A stretch of 35,096 nucleotides of DNA from Lachnospiraceae bacterium UBA1760 (GTDB lineage: Bacteria; Bacillota; Clostridia; Lachnospirales; Lachnospiraceae), in assembly GCA_002314775.1 (NCBI GenBank), contig DCHE01000004.1, forward strand, positions 1 to 35,096, in the 5' to 3' direction. Each line of letters opens with the position of its first letter. Positions within the stretch are counted from its first letter, which is position 1. The notes below the pieces were generated by a model that was not told where the DNA came from, searched no databases, and saw only the letters and a program-made list of their open reading frames with translations. A program made the translations under genes and the position numbers. This document shows positions 34,246 to 35,096 of this stretch, in pieces.

Positions 34246-34686
34246 CTACTCTGCCTCGATGAGAGTCTCTTCCTCTGTGATTTCCTCTGTCTTGGCTTCT
34301 GTTTCTTCTATATTAGTTTCTAATGTAGATTCTTCAGTAGCTTCTTCAGTAGCTTCTTCAGTAGATTCTTCAGTAGATTCTTTTGCAGCCACTTCCTCTT
34401 TAGTTACTTCTTCCTTGGCCGACTCAACTGTCTTTTCCTCAGCCACGCCACTTTGTTCCTCGCTGATTTCGGACTCTGTCACTACTTTCTCTGAAGTCTC
34501 ATAAGCTTCATTTGTCTCTGCTTCAGCGGCTTCTTTTGTCTCTGTTTCAACAGTTTCTGTCACAACTGTTTCATCAATTCCCTCTGCATTCGCCACAGAG
34601 CTCGCTGCCGGCAAATTGATTGTCGACATAACCATAGCAGCACTTAATATCCATGCCGCCACTCGCTTTTTTGTTTGTTTTCTCAT
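34246..34686 (-). CDS. N-terminal fragment of the giant surface protein: signal peptide and Thr/Glu linker
   Basis: 146 residues before the TAG. A long basic signal peptide (MRKQTKKRVAAWILSAAMVM...) has probable cleavage after VANA (near 34). It is followed by about 110 residues of Glu/Thr/Ser/Ala low complexity, including EESTEEATEEATEEST encoded by short repeats near 34330-34385. Such acidic linkers space surface domains from the wall, so the piece alone should have no function. GGAGGTACGT precedes the ATG and a good promoter lies upstream, so this part is expressed normally. Confidence 0.75.
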   Translation of the reverse strand: MRKQTKKRVAAWILSAAMVMSTINLPAASSVANAEGIDETVVTETVETETKEAAEAETNEAYETSEKVVTESEISEEQSGVAEEKTVESAKEEVTKEEVAAKESTEESTEEATEEATEESTLETNIEETEAKTEEITEEETLIEAE

Positions 34687-34725
34687 ACGTACCTCCTTTT
34701 CATACTTTTACCAACATACCCCTTA

Positions 34726-34754
34726 ATTATATAACACTGCCCTGATAATGTCCA
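34726..34754 (-). promoter_or_regulatory. Promoter of the giant surface-protein gene
   Basis: On the minus strand, TGGACA (34754-34749), a 17-bp spacer and a perfect TATAAT (34731-34726) lie 40 bp before the ATG. It is a strong sigma-A promoter, so transcription appears intact despite the broken frame. Confidence 0.75.
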
Positions 34755-34780
34755 CTACCCCAAAGTGTAGTCTTAATAAG

Positions 34781-34807
34781 AAAACTCCAGGATATCCCGG
34801 AGTTTTT
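34781..34807. terminator. Bidirectional hairpin terminator upstream of the giant gene
   Basis: An 8-bp stem AAAACTCC/GGAGTTTT (34781-34788 with 34799-34806) encloses a self-complementary GGATATCC. T-rich tails lie on both sides, better on the plus strand (five T). On the minus strand it would stop transcription from the ATPase remnant to the right. Confidence 0.7.
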
Positions 34808-34906
34808 ATAGCATCCTTTCATTTTTATTTTATGAAAACCCAATTTTTTAACATTGAAATAGATACGGAGAAGTCTGCTCCTTACATAAATATAACGAAT
34901 GTAATA

Positions 34907-34928
34907 TCTAATTTGTCGGTAAATTAGA
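34907..34928. repeat. 8-bp inverted repeat downstream of the ATPase remnant
   Basis: TCTAATTT (34907-34914) and AAATTAGA (34921-34928) flank GTCGGT. It is A/T-rich with a weak tail. It may be a minor terminator or chance. Confidence 0.4.
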
Positions 34929-34944
34929 ATCTATGTCAATATAC

Positions 34945-35096
34945 TTATGTCAATATCAAATCTATTTTTCTTAACAAGAAATCAATAATATTCACATGTA
35001 TTATTCCATCGTGACTCATGTCTATCTTATCTCAAGACATAACATATTTGGGAGATGCATCCGTAATCTTGTCATATGCACCAAATTCTCTCTTGA
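34945..35096 (-). pseudogene. C-terminal remnant of an AAA/DUF4143-type ATP-binding protein, broken by TGA
   Basis: Entering from the right edge on the minus strand, one frame reads REFGAYDKITDASPKYVMS, then TGA (35034-35032), then DKIDMSHDGIIHVNIIDFLL and a TAA at 34947-34945. From memory, this is the typical C-terminus of Firmicute ATP-binding proteins of the AAA/DUF4143 group (pattern YPKY-LTLDEID-S-GI-H-NIIDFLL). The residue at the TGA is normally Leu; TTA to TGA is one base. The gene is thus probably a pseudogene, at least at its end; most of it lies outside the window. If only the last 29 residues are lost, some function could remain. Confidence 0.7.

Larger units (their letters stand above)
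27817..34686 (-). pseudogene. Giant secreted modular protein gene interrupted by one in-frame TAG
   Basis: The frame starting at ATG 34686 (GGAGG 6 bp upstream, promoter at 34726-34754) runs for 146 codons and meets a TAG at 34248-34246. The same frame then continues without any stop for 2,142 codons to 27817. There is no frameshift: the residues before (TLIEAE) and after (IVKEDAPRVALYDGDG) read as continuous protein. Full length would be 2,289 residues. In the Glu-rich context the lost codon was probably GAG (Glu) or CAG (Gln), one base from TAG. Other genes here end normally in TAG (map, rsmH, prfC, the regulator), so TAG is a true stop in this genome. As written, only the signal peptide and linker would be made. 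A sequencing error, or rare readthrough, remain possible. Confidence 0.85.

Noticed and set aside
27817..34686. TAG recoded as an amino acid throughout this genome
   Set aside because: map, rsmH, prfC, the response regulator and the methyltransferase-like gene all end at TAG at the expected family C-terminus or gene junction.
34811..34944. Search for an RNA gene or a further coding region in the gap before the giant gene
   Set aside because: Only A/T-rich sequence, a short inverted repeat and a doubled TATGTCAATA (about 34932-34955) were seen; nothing supports a gene.

Overview
The window reads as a chromosomal segment of a low-GC anaerobic Firmicute, most likely a member of the Lachnospiraceae. 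The basis is gene content and style rather than any database match. It holds a LeuA under a leucine T-box, a methionine aminopeptidase with an N-terminal SEC-C zinc motif, a ThrH-type HAD enzyme, a tubulin-like (Tubulin_2) GTPase, Thr/Glu-rich lipoprotein linkers, strong AGGAGG ribosome sites and many U-tailed hairpin terminators. No phage, insertion sequence or CRISPR array is visible. Almost everything is on the minus strand; only ung, a histidine phosphatase and one small unknown gene are on the plus strand.

Layout from left to right. Positions 1-180 carry two matched strong promoters firing leftwards out of the window, probably into an rRNA or other stable-RNA operon. Positions 229-2781 are a two-gene unit of unknown role (a DUF5711-like membrane propeller protein, then CvpA). 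Positions 2837-6194 hold leuA behind a T-box leader with a CUC specifier, followed by a coiled-coil membrane protein. Positions 6296-9081 hold ung, a histidine phosphatase, an MBL-fold hydrolase and a 129-residue unknown. Positions 9099-12633 hold a stand-alone RsmH-type methyltransferase, map, and an orphan Rossmann/methyltransferase-like gene that ends in a curious 24-bp repeat. Positions 12697-14917 hold a beta-helix lipoprotein with a 12-bp minisatellite.

Positions 15005-20149 are a compact three-gene unit: prfC (RF3), then the tubulin-like GTPase, then a diacylglycerol-kinase-family lipid kinase, with gaps of only 17 and 22 bp. thrH lies upstream. Positions 21034-26405 are a response regulator, a sensor kinase, an FtsX-type permease and its ATPase, arranged like a stress or peptide-sensing export module. 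Positions 26467-27523 are a secreted lipoprotein of unknown function.

The right third (27714-34807) is one giant secreted protein gene of 2,290 codons. It has a signal peptide, an acidic Thr/Glu linker, four diverged modules of about 440-580 residues and a Cys-containing C-terminal domain. It is interrupted by a single in-frame TAG at codon 147. At the extreme right edge is the C-terminal remnant of an ATP-binding protein, also interrupted by one in-frame stop (TGA). Two neighbouring genes with single nonsense codons suggest local gene decay, or base-level errors in this stretch.
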